A stretch of 64,000 nt of DNA from Streptomyces sp. I6 (GTDB lineage: Bacteria; Actinomycetota; Actinomycetes; Streptomycetales; Streptomycetaceae). The stretch covers positions 62,001-126,000 of the forward strand of contig RHDP01000001.1 of assembly GCA_003725745.1 (NCBI GenBank), written 5' to 3'. The translations under genes and the position numbers were made by a program. Positions 53,600-63,418 of the stretch are shown here, one piece after another; within the stretch, counting starts at the first letter, position 1, and the number at the start of each line of letters is the position of its first letter. The notes beneath the pieces were generated by a model. That model was given only the letters and a program-made list of their open reading frames with translations, was not told the origin of the DNA and did no database searches.

Positions 53600-53863
53600 A
53601 TGGAAATCTCCGGCATCTTCAGCGCGATCGTGATCGGCATCGTCGTCGGCGTGCTCGGGCGGCTCGTGCTGCCCGGGCGTCAGCACATCGGCGTGCTGTG
53701 GACGATCGCCGTCGGTATCGTCGCCGCACTGATCGGCACGGCGTTCGCCGCGGCTCTCGGGGTCGCGGACACCAAGGGCATCGACTGGATCGAGTGGCTC
53801 ATCCAGATCGGCCTCGCCGCGGTCGGCGTCGCCGCCCTCGACCGCGCCAAGGCACCGCGCTGA
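53600..53863 (+). CDS. GlsB/YeaQ/YmgE-family small membrane protein
   Basis: An 87-residue protein with three hydrophobic segments: GIFSAIVIGIVVGVLGRLVL, VLWTIAVGIVAALIGTAFAA and LIQIGLAAVGVAAL. The pattern and the GRLVLPG turn identify the transglycosylase-associated (YeaQ/YmgE/GlsB) family, whose members are stress-induced envelope proteins of unclear function. The ATG at 53600 follows AAGGGA. It is monocistronic. Confidence 0.93.
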   Translation: MEISGIFSAIVIGIVVGVLGRLVLPGRQHIGVLWTIAVGIVAALIGTAFAAALGVADTKGIDWIEWLIQIGLAAVGVAALDRAKAPR

Positions 53864-54807
53864 GCATTCCCCGCGTGTGTGCCGGGCGCCCGCGGCCGGT
53901 CCGGGGCACGGGTCAGCAGGTTCGCAGGGTGCACGGGTTCGCCCGGACAGCGACGGCGTCCGTGAGGCACGGGCAGGTCGCGGCGGCTCCACCGCCGCGG
54001 CCACCGCCGTCCCCGCCGTGTGCGGAGCACGGCCGGCGCGGCGGCGGTCACTGCCGCGGCCGGCCCCACCACGCGCCCCGGACCGCGGCGGTCGGCCGCC
54101 GAGCCGCCCCGGCAGGTCCCCGCCGTGTCGGTGACGAGCGCGGCCGCCAGCCGTGCCGCCGGCGGCAGGGGGAACTCCGGCGCCGGCGCGGCCAGGACGT
54201 TCAGCACCGCGAAAGCCGCCGCGGGTCCGGCCGGGACCCGGCCCGGCGGCCGCACGGCGAGCAGCGGCCCGAGCAGTACCGCGCCGGCCGCGTAGGACCC
54301 TGCGAGCACCGTCGCCACCAGGCCCGCTGCCGGCGGTGGCACCGAGGTCCGCCGCGATCCCGCCGAGGAATCCGGCCACGGCGCGCATGTCGGTGCCGAC
54401 GGCGGACACACCCGTTCCCGGCGCGCCGTCGTACGCCGTGCGGCGCGCGGCCGCCGCGGTGCGCACGCTGCCGGCTTCCGCCCTGCCGTGCCGGTCGCGC
54501 TGTCGTCTGCCCTCTCGGCCTCCGGTTACGTCTCCCGCGTCGTCGGAGCACGGGCCGGCAGCGCCCTGCCGCGACGCTGTCACGGGGTCGCGGTCCGGGC
54601 CGCCGGCGGGAACCGGAGCCGGGGCCCGTACGCGTCGCCGGCCCTCTCCCGGGCGCTTCGGACGAGAGCGGGCAGCTGACCGGTGCGGCGCGGGGGCCGG
54701 GCGGCCGGGAGACGCGGAGCGGGTGGAGCGAGCGGGTGGAGCACACCGGTTCCGTGGGGCCCGTCCCGCGGGCCGGGCGGTTCCCGTGCGAGATCCCGGC
54801 CGACCGC
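53864..54807. other. Long region without a supportable gene
   Basis: About 940 bases. On the - strand, two frames give hydrophobic pieces that look like parts of one small membrane protein: MRAVAGFLGGIAADLG from 54388, and LVATVLAGSYAAGAVLLGPL in another frame near 54310. Joining them would need a net gain of one base or loss of two, and no start, homologue or ending is convincing. It may be a decayed gene or simply non-coding. Confidence 0.5.
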
Positions 54808-57692
54808 TCACCCGCAGGGCGGCCGGTACGGGACGCCGGGCAGGTGGCGGTGCCAGGCACCCCGGGTGAGGGAAGGGCGGCCGCCGTCGCAGACGTGTGC
54901 GACGGACCGCCCGAAATCGGTCGGCAGCAGGCGGACGGTTCCGTCGAAGACACCGGTCAGCAGGGTGCGGCCGTCCGGGGTGTAGCGGACCCCCATCACG
55001 GCCGTGGCGTAGGCGCTGAGCACGGCCTTGACACGGGGGGCAGCCGGCGTTCCGACGTCCCAGACCCCCACCGACCGGTCGTCACTGGCGGTGGCGAGCG
55101 TGCGGCCGTCCGGGCTGAAGGCGAGATGGCCGACGACGTCGCTGTGCCCGGTGATCCCGGACACCCGGCGGGGCCGGTCGGGGTCGCCGACGTCCCACAG
55201 CCTCACCGCCTCCCGGCCGCCGCCCGCGGTGGCGAGCAGGCGGCCACTGGGGTGGAACTCCGCCCAGAAGACACCGAGTTCATGGGCGTTCCAGGTGGCC
55301 CGCGGCGAAGGCCCGCCGGGTCCGCCGAGGTCCCACATCCGGACCGCCCCGTCCTGGCCGGTCGTGGCCAGGAGCCGTCCGTCCGCGCTGAAGGCCACTG
55401 ACCGGACCGTGTCCGTGTGGCCGCCGAGTGCCGCCCGGCGCTGCGGGCGGCGGGTGTTCCCGATGCCCCATACGCTCACCGTGCCGTCCCGGTGGCCGCC
55501 GGCGAGCAGGCGGCCGTCGGGCTGAAGGCCACGGAGTGGACGCCGCCGCCCGGGCCGGTCAGAACGGACAGCGCCGCGGGGCGCACCGGCCTGGCGGCGT
55601 CCCACAGCCGTACGGTCCGGTCGGCGCCCGCCGTGGCGAGGATCCGGCGCCCGGGGCTCAGGGCGACGGCGTGCACCGCCTCCGTGTGGCCCGTCACCGT
55701 TCCCGCCCGCACGGGGCGTCCCGGGTCGCGGATGTCCCACAGGCTGACGGTGTGGTCACGGCTCCCCACGGCCAGCAGCGCGCCGTCGTCGCTCACATCG
55801 AGCGTGTAGGCCTCCGCGCGGTGCGCCGCCCAGGTGGTCATGAGCGTACTGAGCAGGGCGTCTCGGGTGGTGCGCCGGGGTCTCAGCCGGTAGGCGGCGA
55901 GGGCGAGTTGTACGGCGGTTTCGGGGTCGGCCGCGTACGTGCGGGTGGCCGCCGCGGCCGCGTTCAGCGCGACGGCGTCGTTGCGCTGCCGGGTGATCTC
56001 CCGGTTCGCCCGGACGGAGAGCACCGTGGCCACCGTCGCGAGCACCGTCATCAGCCCCAGGGTGGCCAGGAGGACGCGCAGCCGCCGGGTCCGGCGCGCG
56101 GCGGACCGGATCTCGGCCGCTTCCGCGGCGATGCTCGCTCCGAGGAAGGCCTGCTCGCGGGCGCTGAGCCCGACGTCGTCGGCTTCCGCCAGCCGGCGGG
56201 CCTCCTGGAGGCGCGCGCCCCGGTACAGGGCGCCGGCGTCCTCTCCGGCGGCCGCCCACACCTCGGCGGCCTCGGTCAGCCGGTGATGTGCGCGGCGCTG
56301 GTCCCGGTCGGCCGAAAGCCACTCCCGCAACCGGGGCCAGCTGCTGATCAGCGTTTCGTGCGTGATCTCTATCCGGTCCTCGTCGAGGCTGACCAGCCGG
56401 GCGGCGGCGGCCCGCTCCACGACGGCGACGGTGACGGCGTCCTTCTCCAGTTCCCCGTGGGTCATGCGGCGTTTGGTGTCCTCCGTGCCGACCCCGGGTG
56501 CGGTCAGCCGCAGCAGGAGGCGGCGGGCGGCGCCGCGCTGCTCGGCGTCCAGGGACGTGTAGAACGCCTCCGCGCTCTTGACCAGCGCGCCCTCGATCCC
56601 GCCGACGGCTTCGAGACCGGCGAGGGTGAGCAGGTTGCCGCGTCGGCGGTGCCAGGTCTCCAGCAGGGCGTGCGACAGCAGCGGCAGGACTCCGGCCCGG
56701 CCGTGCGCCTGCGCCGTGAGGGTCGCCAGCAACGCTCCCTCCACGGTGAGCCCCGCCCGCTGGGCCGGTTTCACCACCGCCCGCCGCAGTTCGTCCGGGC
56801 TCATCGGCCCGAGCGGTACCTGTGCCTCACGCATCGCCTCCACCAACGCGGAGTCGCGGGTGCAGTGGGCGTAGAAGTCGGCCCGCACGCCGAGAACCAC
56901 CCGGCAGCCGCCGGGCCGGTCCGCGGCGGCGACCAGCGCCTCGATGAAACGGCCGCGCTCGCAGCCGTCCTGACACAGGGTGAAGATCTCCTCGAACTGG
57001 TCGACGATCAGCACGGCAGGGCCGCCGGGACCGCCGGAGCGGGCGGCGGTCTGCCGCAGCACCCGGCCCAGGTTCTCCGGGTCCTCCCGCAGCTCCCGGT
57101 ACAGCCCGCCCGGGGCGAGTCCCGCCAGCGCGCCCAGCCGCACCGCGCACTCCTCCAGCGGCCGGGGCCCGGGGGTCAGCAGCACCGGTGCCGCCGACGG
57201 CCGCAGGGCCGGCGCCAGCCCGGCCCGCAGCAGCGAGGACTTGCCCGACCCCGAGGCTCCGAGCAGCACGATGAACCGCTGCCGCGCCAGCCGTCCGACC
57301 AGTTCCTCCACGAGCTGCTCCCGGCCGAAGAACCACTGCGCGTCCTGCTCCCGGAACGGGCGCAGGCCCGCGTACGGCGGGGGCGCCTGCGTCTCCTGCG
57401 CCGTACCGGGTCCGGTCCGCTGCCCGCCGAGCCGTCCCGCGGTCTCCCGCCAGCGGCGCTCCCACTCCTGTGGGTCGCCGCCGCAGGCGCTGACGTACGC
57501 CAGCGTCACCGCCAGTGTCGGCAGGCGCAGACCGGACGCCGCCGAGGAGAGGGTCGAGATCGAGTAGTGGGCCCGCTCCGCGAGCTTCCGGTACGGCGGG
57601 CTGCCGGCGGATCTCCGCAGCTGCCGCAGACCCGCCGCGAACTCCAGGAGCGGACCGTCTCCCCCGCCGAGCGGGGTCTCCTTGCGCGGCAC
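54808..57692 (-). CDS. XRE-STAND NTPase-WD40 protein (one -1 frameshift)
   Basis: After adding one base at the G run 55519-55521 (+ strand), the gene encodes 961 residues. Order: XRE helix-turn-helix (YRKLAERAHYSISTLSSAAS, about residues 30-50); STAND ATPase with Walker A LLGASGSGKSSLL and Walker B VLIVDQFEEIFTLC; winged-helix and helical region with ITHETLISSWPRL; one membrane helix (LRVLLATLGLMTVLATVATV); then a WD40 propeller of about seven repeats (VAFSADGRLLATTGQDG, VRMWDLG and others). This is the Streptomyces nSTAND1-type regulator, proposed to sense ligands through the propeller. The GTG at 57692 follows GGAGGA; another GTG at 57698 is possible. It is divergent from a LuxR regulator. 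Confidence 0.9.
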
Positions 57693-57857
57693 CGGCACTC
57701 CTCCGCCCGTCGTTCCCTCGGGCCGCGGCTTGCGCGGCGGAACTGATTTTTCAGGAGTTGTTTGTTCGGCACCAGGGGGCCGAACGCGAACAACACCGGC
57801 CCGGTAGTCCTGGAGCCGACGACGGCGCGGAGCGTGGCTGACCAAGGGGGAACATCC

Positions 57858-58517
57858 GTGTACTACTACTGCGAGCTGACCTCACCCGCCCGTGCCGGGC
57901 GCCCGTCGCGTCCCGGCTCCCCGCGTCTGGTCGTCAGAACGGACCTCGCGGGCCGGTTCGTGTCCCGCGAGATCGAGGCGGCTCTCCGGGCCACCCGGTC
58001 GCTGGTGGTGCGGCACAGCGGGTCACACCCACCCGGCGTGCCGCGAACCCGGGTTGTCGTGGTCACCGACAGCGCGGCGGCCGCCGGGCGGTTCGCCGCC
58101 ACGACCGTGCTGGTGGCCCCGGCTTCCGTGACCGACGCCGAACTCGGCGAGCTGGGGCACGCCGGTGTGGCCGGGGTCGTCCTGCGCCCCGCCCTGTCCC
58201 GGGAACTGGTCACCGCGATCGTCAGCGTCGGTGCCGGGGACCGCTGGGTCAGTCCCGCCGTGGGGGCCCGGCTGCTGCGCCGGTTGCCGTCGGCCCCCTA
58301 CGCGCTCCCGGCGTCCCTCACGGCGCGTGAACGGCAGGTCCTGGAGCACATCGCCCTCGGCTCGCCGAACGCCGAGATCGCCGAGGACCTGGCGATCAGC
58401 GTCCGCACGGTCAAGCATCATGTGACGAACCTGCTGATGAAGCTCGGCGCCCGGGACCGTGCGCATGCGGTGGCCATGGCCCGGCTCGGCGGTGCCCGGC
58501 GGGCCGACGGCAGGTGA
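57858..58517 (+). CDS. LuxR-family response-regulator-like protein
   Basis: A 219-residue NarL-like protein. The N-terminal part resembles a receiver (VVVVTDSAAAAGRFAATTVLV; LGELGHAGVAGVVLRP), but the acidic pocket is not clearly conserved, so it may not be phosphorylated. The C-terminal GerE domain is intact: LTARERQVLEHIALGSPNAE, IAEDLAISVRTVKHHV and NLLMKLGARDRAHAV. The GTG at 57858 follows AAGGGGG. It starts with VYYYCEL; no histidine kinase gene is near. It is divergent from the STAND gene. Confidence 0.88.
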   Translation: MYYYCELTSPARAGRPSRPGSPRLVVRTDLAGRFVSREIEAALRATRSLVVRHSGSHPPGVPRTRVVVVTDSAAAAGRFAATTVLVAPASVTDAELGELGHAGVAGVVLRPALSRELVTAIVSVGAGDRWVSPAVGARLLRRLPSAPYALPASLTARERQVLEHIALGSPNAEIAEDLAISVRTVKHHVTNLLMKLGARDRAHAVAMARLGGARRADGR

Positions 58518-58531
58518 GGGCCCACCCCGGT

Positions 58532-59761
58532 TCACCGCCGCAGCGCCACCACCGGCTGCACCCGTGTCGCCCGCCACCCCGGCAGCAGCCCGGCGACGAG
58601 GCCGGTCACCGCTCCGCCTGCCGCGGCCAGCACCGCGGTCCGCAGGTCGAGCACCGGCGCCCAGCCGTTGCCCAGGGCGACGGCCACGACGGCGACGACG
58701 CCGACCGCACTGCCGACGATGCCGCCGACCGCCCCCAGCAGGGTCGTCTCGGCGAGCAGTTGGACGAAGACATGGCCCGGCCGGGCACCCACGGCGCGCC
58801 GAAGGCCGATCTCGGCGGCGCGGGCCGCGATCCCGGCCGTCGCCGCCGTCGCGATGGAGAAGGTGCCCACCGCGAGTGCGATCAGCGACGCGACGAGCAC
58901 CAGGGCGGTGACACTGCCCTCGACCTCGCGGCGCAGTGTGAGGGGGTCGGGCGGGGCGGCCGACTCCAGCCCCTCCGCGGCCTCCGGCAGCAGGGCGAGC
59001 GGGGCCTGGTTGCCGATGGGCCGGGCCGCGCCGGGGCGCACCCGGGCCAGCACGTCGCGCTCGGGCGGCGCTGCGGAGGAGCCACCGGCGAGGCTCTGGG
59101 CCGTGCGGAAGGGCATGACCACCGAGGCCAGGGTGGCCGGTTCCCGGGCGACGTCGTCGAATACGCCCAGCACCGTGAACGGGCGGTCGTCGACGAAGAC
59201 GGCGACACCGGCGCGGTCGATCTCCAGTGCCCGCGCGAGCCCGGCCGGGAGCAGCACGACGGGCGCGCCGGCCCGGTCGCGGAAGGCGTCGAAGGCCCGG
59301 CCGCGCACCAGACGGGGTCCGACCACGGCGAGGGCGCCGGCGTCCACCCCGGCGATCCTCGCCCGGGCGCCGGGCTTCCCGCCGGGGAGCGTGCGGGCGA
59401 GCGGACGTTCGGGCAGGGTCATCCGGGCCCCCGCGGCGTCCACCCCGTTCAGCCGCCGCAGCCGTTCCAACGCCGCCGGCCGCTGCCACAGCGGCACCGC
59501 CCCGGCGCCGGGCCCGCCGGTGTCACCGGCCCGGCGCACCACCACCTGGGTGGCGCGCCCGATGTCGAAGGAGTCGGAGACCTGGCGGGACAGCGTGGCG
59601 GAGAGACCCATGGAGGCGACCAGCGCGGCGCAGCCGAGCACGACGCCGGCGGCGGTCAGCGCCGACCTTCCGGCATGGGCCAGCAGGGAGAGGGCCGCTT
59701 CGGTGAACAGGTCGCGCGCCCGAATCCGGCGCCGTGCCGGCCGGGCCGGGTCACCGGACAT
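58532..59761 (-). CDS. MacB-like ABC transporter permease (FtsX domain)
   Basis: A 409-residue membrane protein. An N-terminal helix (LLAHAGRSALTAAGVVLGCA) is followed by a large extracellular MacB_PCD region (about residues 65-270) and an FtsX domain with three helices (VLVASLIALAVGTFSIATAA; LGAVGGIVGSAVGVVAVVA; LAAAGGAVTGLVAGLLPGWRA). RAAEIGLRRAVGARPGHVF is the FtsX coupling loop. It overlaps the ATPase gene by one base (TGATG). With the ATPase, fusion protein and lipoprotein it forms one operon, typical of efflux or lipoprotein-handling systems. Confidence 0.92.
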   Translation of the reverse strand: MSGDPARPARRRIRARDLFTEAALSLLAHAGRSALTAAGVVLGCAALVASMGLSATLSRQVSDSFDIGRATQVVVRRAGDTGGPGAGAVPLWQRPAALERLRRLNGVDAAGARMTLPERPLARTLPGGKPGARARIAGVDAGALAVVGPRLVRGRAFDAFRDRAGAPVVLLPAGLARALEIDRAGVAVFVDDRPFTVLGVFDDVAREPATLASVVMPFRTAQSLAGGSSAAPPERDVLARVRPGAARPIGNQAPLALLPEAAEGLESAAPPDPLTLRREVEGSVTALVLVASLIALAVGTFSIATAATAGIAARAAEIGLRRAVGARPGHVFVQLLAETTLLGAVGGIVGSAVGVVAVVAVALGNGWAPVLDLRTAVLAAAGGAVTGLVAGLLPGWRATRVQPVVALRR

Positions 59762-60435
59762 CAGTCCTCCTCCGCCACGGTACCGTCGTCGACCCGCAGC
59801 CGCCGGGTCCCCTGCCGGGCCACGTCCGGGTCGTGGGTGACGACCACGAGGGTCATGCCCGTGCCGTGCAGCCGTCGCAGCAGTTCCAGGATGTTGCGCG
59901 TGTTGGCGCCGTCGAGGTTGCCGGTCGGCTCGTCGCAGAGCAGGAGGACCGGGGCCCCTGCCACGGCGCGAGCCAGGGCGACCCGCTGCCGCTCCCCGCC
60001 CGACAGGGTCCGCGGGTCGGCGTCGGCGCGGTGTGCCAGCCGTACCCGTTCGATCGCCTCCCGGGCCAGCGCCCGGCGCCGCGCCGGGGGAAGGGGGCCG
60101 TAGAGCATGCCGAGTTCCACGTTCTCCAGCGCGCTGCGCCCGGGAACCAGGTGGAAGGCCTGGAAGACGAACCCGAACAACTCGGCGCGCAGTGCGCCGC
60201 GCTCGGCCTCCGGCAGTCCGGCCGTGTCCCGCCCGAGCACATGGCAGGTCCCGGTGTCGGGCCGGTCGAGCAGTCCGACCAGGTTGAGCAGGGTGGACTT
60301 GCCGGATCCGGACGGCCCGGTGACGGTGATGTAGTCACCGCGTCGAACGACCAGGTCGGTCGGCCGGAGGGCGTGCACGACCTGCCCGTCTCCGTAGCTG
60401 CGGCCGGCCGACCGCAGGGACACGACCGGCGTCAC
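59761..60435 (-). CDS. MacB/LolD-like ABC transporter ATPase
   Basis: A 224-residue ATPase with Walker A GPSGSGKSTLLNLVGLLDRP, signature TLSGGERQRVALARAVAG, Walker B VLLLCDEPTGNLDG and switch His VVVTHDPDVA. LVGLLDRPDTG and DEPTGNLD are characteristic of the MacB/LolD/FtsE group. The GTG start at 60435 forms a GTGA overlap with the corrected stop of the upstream fusion-protein gene, so translation is coupled. Confidence 0.94.
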   Translation of the reverse strand: MTPVVSLRSAGRSYGDGQVVHALRPTDLVVRRGDYITVTGPSGSGKSTLLNLVGLLDRPDTGTCHVLGRDTAGLPEAERGALRAELFGFVFQAFHLVPGRSALENVELGMLYGPLPPARRRALAREAIERVRLAHRADADPRTLSGGERQRVALARAVAGAPVLLLCDEPTGNLDGANTRNILELLRRLHGTGMTLVVVTHDPDVARQGTRRLRVDDGTVAEED

Positions 60436-61588
60436 GGCCCGTCCTCCCCGCCCGCACCGTGGGCTCCCCCGAGCGGCCGACGACGACGCGCGTGCCGGCG
60501 TCCAGACCGGGCCCCTTCGGTGTCACATGGACCCAGCCTCCAGCGATCCTGCCGGTGCCGACCACCACATCGGTGAGACGGCGGCCCTCGCCCTCCACGG
60601 TCACGAACGTGACCGTGTCGGGGCGCGCGTACACGGCGGCGACCGGCACGGCCAGCACCGGTCCGGTCTTCCGCGCGGGGTCGATGGTCACCAGTACGGT
60701 GCGGTCCTCCACGGGCGGCAGCACGTCGCCGGTGAAGGCCAGGGTGACCGTGTAGCCGTCCGCGCCGGGCCGGTCGGCCACCGCGCGGACGACGGCCCGG
60801 GCGACCGCTCCCCCGCTCTCGTCGACGACCGCGGCGGTGGTGCCGGTCCGCACCAGCGCGCGCTGTCCCGCGTCCACCGTGGCACGCACCGTCACCTCGG
60901 CGGTGTCCAGCTCCAGCAGCACGGGGGCGGGATCGCGCAGCACACTGCCGACGCGGACCCGTACGGCGGAGACGGTGCGCCCGTCGCGGTCGAGGGCGAC
61001 GATGCCGGTCCTGGGCAGCATCGCGCTCTTGCCCTGGCGCGGCGGCGGATAGCCCCGGGAGCGGTAGAGGCGCTCCACCGCCCGGCCGGTCGCCGCGTCG
61101 AACGTTCCGGTCGCCCGGACGCCGGTGCCGAGCCTCCGCAACGCCGTCTGCACCGCGGTGACGTCCGGGCCCCGCATGCCGCCGCCCATGTCGCGGTAGA
61201 GCGGGAAGGGCAGGACGAGACCGAACAGCGGGGCGCCGGACACCTCGGCGAGGACCGTGCCCTCGTCCAGCGGTGTCCCGGCCCGGACGACGACGCGGGT
61301 GACGACGGCCGTGTCGCCGCTCAGCCCGGCCGGTGCGGTGACCTTGACCGAGGTGCCGGGCCGGACGGTGCCGCGGGTGATGACCGGCTCGGCCAGCACC
61401 CGCCGTTCGGCGGCGACCGTGACCGGCGAGGAGGCGGGTGGGGCGGCGTCCGCGACCGCCTGCGCGGGCGACCGCACCGAGGGCCCGACCAGGATCCCGA
61501 TGGCCAGGGCCAGGGCGGCGGCCAGGACGGCCGCGGCGACCGACAGGGCCGCGCGGCGCCGCCCGGTGATCAGGGCCGGTACGCTCAC
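60432..61588 (-). CDS. Membrane-fusion-type efflux adaptor with peptidoglycan-binding motif (one -1 frameshift)
   Basis: After adding one base at the C run 60446-60449 (+ strand), the gene encodes 385 residues and its stop overlaps the ATPase start as GTGA. Without it the frame reads 101 bases into the ATPase gene. There is one N-terminal membrane helix (AALSVAAAVLAAALALAIGI), then a HlyD/YknX-like barrel-hairpin region (VVTRVVVRAGTPLDEGTVLAEVSG). A peptidoglycan-binding-like segment (GPDVTAVQTALRRLG) is inserted there. A C-terminal barrel (VLAVPVAAVYARPDTVTFV) follows. It should link the MacB-like permease to the cell wall. The GTG at 61588 overlaps the upstream lipoprotein stop. Confidence 0.88.
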
Positions 61589-62502
61589 GGCCCGGCCAGC
61601 TTCGTCGCCGACTTCGCCAACTCCTCCACTCTGGGCCGCAGTCCGGCGATCTCGGACTCGTGCGCCGCGACGGCCTTCTTCATGATGCGGGCCCGCTGGG
61701 CGGCGGTCTTCTCCCCGAACCCGGTCTGCCGCGCGCACCGGGCGGACGCGACGGCCAGCCGTGACTCCTCGGCCGTCGGCACATAGCGCCGCTCCGGTAC
61801 GGCCGGGAGGACCTCGACGGTTCCGGGAACCCGCTTGGGCTCCGCGGGTCCGGTGCCCTCGTGGCGGCCCATGGGCACGCCGATCCCGAAGCTGTCGAGC
61901 GTCAGCGCACCGGGGATGTGCCGGCGGAAGCCCTCGGCCTCGACGCAGGCGAGCATGGGCCGCAGGGCGGCCGCGGTGACGGCGGCCTCCTCGGGGGACT
62001 TCAGCAGTGCGTCGCGTTCGTCGGCGACGTCGTTGTAGAGCTGGTAGCTCTGTTTCTGGATCTCGGAGAAGTCCGGCCCCAGTCTGCGTCCCGCGGCGTG
62101 CCGGCATCTCTCGAACTGCTTGTCGAAGCCCCGGTCGTAGCTGAGGACACTGGCGGCTTCGGGGCGCCGGTGCTCGCCGAACCCGAGCAGCTTCGCCTGT
62201 TCGTCGGTGCGGGTGGCGAAGAGCGGCGGCCGGACGTTCATGTCGGCGAAGGGCTTGGACTGCCGGGACAGCCCGGTCCGTTTGAGCTGGGGGTAGCCCT
62301 GCCGGTCCATGCAGTCGCCGGTGAGCCGGTTCCTGACGTACTCGATCAGGTCGATGTCGCCGGCCCGGAAGATCTCGTCGGCGACCCTGTCCGTGGGGAC
62401 GGCGGCCAGGTCGGTGGCCTCGACGGCCTCGGCCGCGCAGGCCGAGAGGACCGCAGCGGCAGCCATGGCCCCGAGGGCCGTTCGGGTCCTTCGTTCTCGC
62501 AT
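61585..62502 (-). CDS. Lipoprotein of the MacB-type operon
   Basis: A 305-residue lipoprotein with lipobox AVLSAC (Cys at residue 22). The mature part is Arg/Glu-rich and helical, with NRLTGDCMDRQGYPQL near residue 60, a second Cys in LACVEAEGF and an ARCARQTGF segment near the end. Four or more Cys may form disulfides. It is a type of lipoprotein that often precedes MacB-like operons in Streptomyces; function unknown. The ATG at 62502 follows GGGAG. It overlaps the fusion-protein gene by four bases and is the first gene of the operon. Confidence 0.85.
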   Translation of the reverse strand: MRERRTRTALGAMAAAAVLSACAAEAVEATDLAAVPTDRVADEIFRAGDIDLIEYVRNRLTGDCMDRQGYPQLKRTGLSRQSKPFADMNVRPPLFATRTDEQAKLLGFGEHRRPEAASVLSYDRGFDKQFERCRHAAGRRLGPDFSEIQKQSYQLYNDVADERDALLKSPEEAAVTAAALRPMLACVEAEGFRRHIPGALTLDSFGIGVPMGRHEGTGPAEPKRVPGTVEVLPAVPERRYVPTAEESRLAVASARCARQTGFGEKTAAQRARIMKKAVAAHESEIAGLRPRVEELAKSATKLAGP

Positions 62503-62566
62503 CGGCGTCTCCCGTGGAGCCGGGTGGCCCGGGGCCCGGCCGCCTGGCGACCGGACCCCGGCCCTG

Positions 62567-62980
62567 CTAGCAGAGTCGTTCGTGACGGTCGTTGCGGTTG
62601 TTGATGTCGCCGAGGTGGTACCGGGCGTTGTTGTTGGGGAACTCCCGCCAGGTCCACAGCCCGCCGGAGTAGTTGCCGACCCGGATCCGGCACTGGGTGT
62701 CACGGTTGGTGACCTGCAGCGCGTTGTCCTGCACCGGCTCGTTCGAGACCCGGTAGCTGTACTGGTCGTAGTACATGAAGTTGTTGCCGCCGTGGTTCGC
62801 CGTGTACCAGAACTGCTTCTGGTACGTGTCGCCGGCGCTGTACCAGAAGCAGATCTCCCCGTGGGCGCAGCCGGGCTTGTTGTCCCCGTTGTCGGCGTGC
62901 GCCGTCGCCGGCAGGAGTGCCGCGGCCACGGCCGCGAGGGCGGCCGCCGCGGCCCCCGGGCGGAAGTTGCGAACGGTCAT
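62567..62980 (-). CDS. Secreted peptidase-inhibitor-I36-type protein, copy 1
   Basis: A 137-residue secreted protein. The signal peptide is cleaved after TAHA (about residue 29). The mature domain has CAHGEICFWYSAGDTYQKQF, the QVTNRDTQCRIRVGNYSGGL strand and the ending INNRNDRHERLC. The Cys pattern and beta/gamma-crystallin-like strands match the I36 family, whose founding Streptomyces member inhibits metallopeptidases. It is a tandem paralogue of the next gene. Confidence 0.92.
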   Translation of the reverse strand: MTVRNFRPGAAAAALAAVAAALLPATAHADNGDNKPGCAHGEICFWYSAGDTYQKQFWYTANHGGNNFMYYDQYSYRVSNEPVQDNALQVTNRDTQCRIRVGNYSGGLWTWREFPNNNARYHLGDINNRNDRHERLC

Positions 62981-63007
62981 GGTTCTCCTCCCTTCCGGGC
63001 CGGGTCG

Positions 63008-63418
63008 TCAGCAGACCCGCTCGTGACGGTCGTTGGCGTTCCTGATCTCGCCGAGGTCGCGGCGCACGTGGTCGTTGGGGAAGTACCGCCACGTCCACAG
63101 CCCCGTGGCCGGACTGCGGTTGCCGACCCGGACATCGCACTGGGTGTCCCTGTTGGTGATCTCGACCGCGTCGTCCTGCATCCGGACGCCGGTGGGCTGC
63201 CCGGCCCACCAGGTGTAGCCGCCGTGGTTCGCCGTGTACCAGAACTGCTTGGTCCACAGCACGGCGCCGCTGTAGCGCCAGAAGCAGATCTCTCCCGAGT
63301 TGCACGCGGTCAGGCCGTCCCCGTTGTCGGCGTGCGCCGCGCCCGGGGTGGCCAGCACGCCCGTCGCGGCCAGCGCGACCGCGGCCACGGCGGCCGACCG
63401 CCATCTCCTCAAACCCAC
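63008..63418 (-). CDS. Secreted peptidase-inhibitor-I36-type protein, copy 2
   Basis: A 136-residue paralogue of copy 1, with a signal peptide ending at AAHA and a mature domain sharing NSGEICFWRYSG, KQFWYTANHGGYTWW, EITNRDTQCDVRVGN and the ending NANDRHERVC. The two copies lie 27 bases apart on the same strand, pointing to tandem duplication. Differences cluster in the middle, so they may inhibit different peptidases. Confidence 0.92.
   Translation of the reverse strand: MGLRRWRSAAVAAVALAATGVLATPGAAHADNGDGLTACNSGEICFWRYSGAVLWTKQFWYTANHGGYTWWAGQPTGVRMQDDAVEITNRDTQCDVRVGNRSPATGLWTWRYFPNDHVRRDLGEIRNANDRHERVC

Noticed and set aside
53680-54411. 244-residue - strand frame overlapping the GlsB-type gene
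   Set aside because: The second half is antisense to a clear gene, and the hydrophobic first half lacks a start and end.
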